From assembly GCA_030651695.1 (NCBI GenBank), contig JAUSCD010000030.1, positions 62,001 through 126,000 on the forward strand: a stretch of DNA of 64,000 nt, in the 5' to 3' direction. The translations under genes were made by a program, and so were the position numbers. This document shows, in pieces, positions 61,296 through 64,000 of this stretch; the stretch's first letter is position 1; every line of letters starts with the position of its first letter. The notes beneath the pieces were generated by a model, which was given only the letters and a program-made list of their open reading frames with translations, had not been told where the DNA came from and made no database searches. The stretch comes from Pseudohongiella sp. GTDB taxonomy: Bacteria; Pseudomonadota; Gammaproteobacteria; Pseudomonadales; Pseudohongiellaceae.

Positions 61296-62692
61296 TTTCC
61301 AAGCCTCTGCACATCACAGTGGCGGGTCACACTAACACCGGCAAAACTTCATTGCTGCGCACATTGACACGTGATGCCCGCTTTGGCGAGGTCAGTGATC
61401 GCCCCGGCACCACGCGTCATGTGGAGGCCGCGCGTTTGTTGGTTGATGGCAAGGTTCTGCTGGAGCTGTATGATACCCCGGGTATCGAGGAGTCCATTGA
61501 TCTGCTGGCCTTGCTGGAAGAGCAGGCGGCAAGCAATGATTCCCGTGAAGATGGCCCATCGCGTATTCGCCGCTTTCTGGATTCTGCACCTGCCAAAGAC
61601 CGCTTTGAGCAGGAGGCCAAAGTATTGCGGCAGCTATTGCGTAGTGATGCCGCTTTTTATGTGCTCGACGCACGCGATCCGGTGTTAGCCAAGCATCGTG
61701 ACGAGCTCGAAATACTGCGTCTGTGTGGTGTGCCATTGCTGCCTCTGCTCAATTTCAGCGCGGATCCTGCTGCACGCGAAACTGTCTGGCGCGAAGCGCT
61801 GGCGGGTTTGGGTCTGCATGCCATCGTGCGATTTGATACGGTGGCCCCCGCTGAGGACGGTGAGCGGTTACTGTACGAAAAGCTCGCCAGTCTGCTGGAT
61901 CCTCACCGGGACCTGCTGAACAAACTGATCCAGAACCACGCCGAAGAAGCGCGGCTGCGACAGTTGGCGGCGATGGAGCAGATTGCAGACTTGCTGATTG
62001 GCGTCGCAGCGTTGCGCGAACGCGTCAGCACCATGAATGCCGACTCACTTGAGAAAGGTGTTGAGCTGCTTAACCGAACAGTGCGCGCCCGGGAGCAGGC
62101 GTGTGTGGAGCGTTTACTCAGCCTTTACCGGTTTTACCCTGATGATGTGGAAACGGCCGCGCTGCCTCTGGTTGACGGCCGCTGGCAAATGGATGCGTTT
62201 GATCCCTTGTTGCTGCAGACCATGGGTGTTCGTGTAGGTGGCGGTGCAGCGGCAGGGGCAGCCGCCGGCGCGGGCATCGATCTGATGGTTGGCGGCCTGA
62301 CTTTAGGCGCCGCCGCTGCAATTGGCGCATTGCTGGGCGGCGGGCTGCAAACACTCCGGCACTATGGCAGCGGCCTTTTGGGTAAGCTGACCGGCGAAAA
62401 AAGTCTGCGTGTTGATGACAGCATCCTGCTGGTGCTGGCATCGCGCCAGTGTGAGTTGATTCTGGCGCTGGAGCGACGCGGTCACGCCGCCCAGCAGCGG
62501 GCAGTGTCCTCCAGGGAGCTGCTCCCGCTGTTTCCCGAGAATGTACTGCCTGCTGCAATCCGTCTTGCACGTGCAAACCCATCGTGGGCGCAGGATAAGT
62601 CAGCGTCATTTGGTGACGAGGGGCGGGAGGATGCGGTGGTGACGCTCAGTCACGACCTCGACACCGGCATGAGCACTTTACGTCAGCGCTAA
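61292..62692 (+). CDS. GTPase with DUF3482 C-terminal domain
   Basis: A 466-residue protein. The N-terminal Era/TrmE-like GTPase domain has the P-loop GHTNTGKT (12-19), GTTR as switch I and LYDTPG as G3; the G4 position is degenerate (LNFS instead of NKXD). The C-terminal half contains a long glycine-zipper membrane segment (GGGAAAGAAAGAGIDLMVGG) at about 318-360. ATG at 61292 overlaps the DUF2868 stop; an upstream ATG at 61274 is less likely. The pair may act on the inner membrane; role unknown. Confidence 0.85.
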   Translation: MISKPLHITVAGHTNTGKTSLLRTLTRDARFGEVSDRPGTTRHVEAARLLVDGKVLLELYDTPGIEESIDLLALLEEQAASNDSREDGPSRIRRFLDSAPAKDRFEQEAKVLRQLLRSDAAFYVLDARDPVLAKHRDELEILRLCGVPLLPLLNFSADPAARETVWREALAGLGLHAIVRFDTVAPAEDGERLLYEKLASLLDPHRDLLNKLIQNHAEEARLRQLAAMEQIADLLIGVAALRERVSTMNADSLEKGVELLNRTVRAREQACVERLLSLYRFYPDDVETAALPLVDGRWQMDAFDPLLLQTMGVRVGGGAAAGAAAGAGIDLMVGGLTLGAAAAIGALLGGGLQTLRHYGSGLLGKLTGEKSLRVDDSILLVLASRQCELILALERRGHAAQQRAVSSRELLPLFPENVLPAAIRLARANPSWAQDKSASFGDEGREDAVVTLSHDLDTGMSTLRQR

Positions 62693-62723
62693 AACTATCT
62701 GCTTCTTTCTATCGTGAGCACCG

Positions 62724-62729
62724 TATAAT
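62724..62729 (+). promoter_or_regulatory. Candidate -10 box upstream of the DMT-family gene
   Basis: A perfect TATAAT lies 73 bp upstream of the ATG at 62802, in the 109-bp gap after the GTPase gene. No good -35 box was found 16-18 bp farther up. Confidence 0.35.
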
Positions 62730-62801
62730 GCCTGCCTGTCAGGTAAGGGCGTTTTTGTCGATTCGTCTGTTGCGGGCTGCAGCCCCTGGAGTCTGGTTCT
62801 C

Positions 62802-63158
62802 ATGGTACATCCGGCTGCCATCACGGTAGTTTTGCTTATTATCAGCAATATATTTATGACGTTTGCCTGGTATGCGCACTTGAAAGATCTGGCGCATAAA
62901 CCGTGGATTATTGCGGCGTTGGTCAGCTGGGGGATTGCACTGCTGGAGTATCTGTTCCATGTGCCGGCCAATCGTATTGGTTTCACCGTGATGTCGGTGG
63001 GACAGTTAAAAATTTTGCAGGAAGTCATCACGCTGAGTGTTTTTGTGCCGTTTGCATTGTTTTATCTTAAAGAGCCGCTCAAGCTTGATTATCTATGGAG
63101 TGGTCTGTGTTTGCTGGGCGCTGTATTTTTTGCGTTCCGCAGCAGGTTGTGGGCATGA
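62802..63158 (+). CDS. DMT-superfamily (DUF486) small membrane protein
   Basis: A 118-residue protein with four membrane spans. Motifs such as FMTFAWYAHLK, VSWGIALLEYLFHVPANRIG and LKILQEVITLSVFVPFALFY are typical of the DUF486 branch of the drug/metabolite transporter superfamily. The stop overlaps the next gene's start (ATGA). Substrate unknown. Confidence 0.87.
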   Translation: MVHPAAITVVLLIISNIFMTFAWYAHLKDLAHKPWIIAALVSWGIALLEYLFHVPANRIGFTVMSVGQLKILQEVITLSVFVPFALFYLKEPLKLDYLWSGLCLLGAVFFAFRSRLWA

Positions 63159-63676
63159 TGACCAGGAAGGATATGGCTGAAAATGAAGTAACAGAAAAAA
63201 GCAGAGGGCTGCTTACCGGTGTATTCTTTGGTACCGGTTCCGGCGTGATTACCACGCTGGGTCTGATTGTGGGTCTGTTCGCCGGCACTGAGTCGATGGC
63301 GGCGGTGATGGGCGGGATTCTGGTGATCGCCGTATCGGACTCGATGTCAGATGCCTTTGGTATCCATCTGTCAGAAGAGGCGCGGCCCGACTCGACAACA
63401 CACAGTGTGTGGATGGCGACAGTGGTTACCTTCCTCACCAAATTTTTTGTAGCATCCACCTTTGTGCTACCGCTGTTGGTGCTACCGCTGCAACAGGCGG
63501 TTGTGGGATGCGTGCTCTGGGGCATTATCGTGCTGACCTTGCTCAGCATTTTTATTGCACGCCAGCAGGGGCAGGCGGCATGGCCGGCGGTGGCTGAGCA
63601 TCTGGGCATTGCAACGGTTGTGATCGTGCTGTCGTGGATGGTCGGGCTTGGCGTGCATCGATGGCTGGGAGTCTGA
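63155..63676 (+). CDS. VIT/CCC1-like integral membrane protein
   Basis: A 173-residue protein with about five spans. RGLLTGVFFGTGSGVITTLGLIVG and VIAVSDSMSDAFGIHLSEE resemble the first half of VIT/CCC1-family Fe2+/Mn2+ transporters, though the cytoplasmic metal-binding domain is absent. ATG at 63155 overlaps the DMT gene stop; a second ATG follows at 63158. A metal-transport role is only a suggestion. Confidence 0.7.
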   Translation: MMTRKDMAENEVTEKSRGLLTGVFFGTGSGVITTLGLIVGLFAGTESMAAVMGGILVIAVSDSMSDAFGIHLSEEARPDSTTHSVWMATVVTFLTKFFVASTFVLPLLVLPLQQAVVGCVLWGIIVLTLLSIFIARQQGQAAWPAVAEHLGIATVVIVLSWMVGLGVHRWLGV

Positions 63677-63736
63677 AAACGCCGGCTGTCTGAAAACAAG
63701 GCAAATCGTAATATCAGAAAAATACAGGAGAGTCAC

Positions 63737-64000
63737 ATGAAGCTGGAATCACTGGCGCTGCACCATGGATACAAGTCTGAAGCCACCACCAAGGCGGCTG
63801 CGGTACCAATTTATCAAACTACCTCTTACACGTTTGATGATACTCAGCACGGCGCAGATCTGTTCGATCTTAAGGTGGCGGGCAATATTTATACCCGTAT
63901 CATGAATCCAACAAATGCCGTGCTTGAACAGCGTCTGGCAGAGATGGAAGGTGGTATTGGTGCGCTGGCGCTGGCTTCCGGTATGGCAGCGATCACCTAT
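63737..64000 (+). CDS. metY: O-acetylhomoserine sulfhydrylase-type PLP enzyme, 3'-truncated by window
   Basis: The first 88 residues of a Cys/Met-metabolism PLP enzyme that makes homocysteine from O-acetylhomoserine and sulfide. [47 protein letters not shown] and [12 protein letters not shown] match the MetY N-terminus. AGGAGAG precedes the ATG. The PLP lysine and the rest lie outside the window, so a related lyase is not fully excluded. Confidence 0.88.
   Translation, partial: MKLESLALHHGYKSEATTKAAAVPIYQTTSYTFDDTQHGADLFDLKVAGNIYTRIMNPTNAVLEQRLAEMEGGIGALALASGMAAITY

Overview
The window is a compact chromosomal segment of a Gram-negative gammaproteobacterium. By eye its G+C content is in the low to mid 50s. 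Genes are packed with many ATGA and TGATG stop/start overlaps. The order glnE - waaF - waaC - waaG - waaP - carbamoyltransferase matches the inner-core lipopolysaccharide (LPS) locus of Pseudomonas. The Caulobacter-type TonB receptor, quinoprotein dehydrogenase and other accessory genes suggest a free-living aerobic heterotroph of the Pseudomonadales/Cellvibrionales type. Genus cannot be settled from the sequence alone. I saw no tRNA, rRNA, CRISPR, phage or transposase genes.

Layout. 1-9.1 kb (+): 3' part of glnE, then the LPS inner-core operon: two heptosyltransferases, WaaG, a tandem-kinase WaaP fusion and a WapO-like carbamoyltransferase. 9.2-11.6 kb (-): a polytopic GT-C-like membrane protein and an LpxL/HtrB-type acyltransferase. 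11.8-15.1 kb (+): hldE, chrA and a cytochrome c'-like protein whose 3' end runs into a 42-bp tandem repeat. 15.3-19.3 kb (-): methyltransferase, dihaem cytochrome c and a PQQ-type dehydrogenase, with an inverted-repeat element between the last two. 19.6-23 kb: a Baeyer-Villiger-type monooxygenase, Kdo kinase and a GT-A-like protein. 23-30.1 kb (-): a five-gene run of binding-protein-like lipid-anchored or membrane-anchored protein, membrane protein, TonB receptor broken by a 29-bp tandem duplication, secreted tyrosine-type phosphatase and secreted alpha/beta hydrolase. 30.2-47.2 kb: housekeeping and transport genes (talB, wrbA, sppA, AI-2E transporter, glnK-amtB with a sigma-54 promoter, aldo/keto reductase, FAD oxidoreductase, corA, waaA, pepQ, dinB, tesB).

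47.4-59.7 kb is the most interesting part. It carries a lipocalin-like protein, a divergent acetate kinase and divergent phosphoketolase pair, a eukaryotic/poxvirus-type topoisomerase IB, a small lipoprotein, two translationally coupled ferritin-like proteins, a thymidine/AMP-phosphorylase-family enzyme coupled to an archaeal-looking PRPP synthetase, a glycine-zipper stress-type protein and a beta-CASP metallo-nuclease. Read together these could form a stress or starvation module that turns RNA or nucleotides into pentose phosphates and then acetyl phosphate and ATP. That is inference. 59.8-64 kb: a DUF2868/DUF3482-GTPase pair, two small membrane proteins and the 5' end of an O-acetylhomoserine sulfhydrylase.

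LPS biogenesis is spread over the window (waaFCG, waaP fusion, carbamoyltransferase, lpxL-like, hldE, kdkA, waaA). Nitrogen control is represented by glnE at one end and glnK-amtB in the middle.
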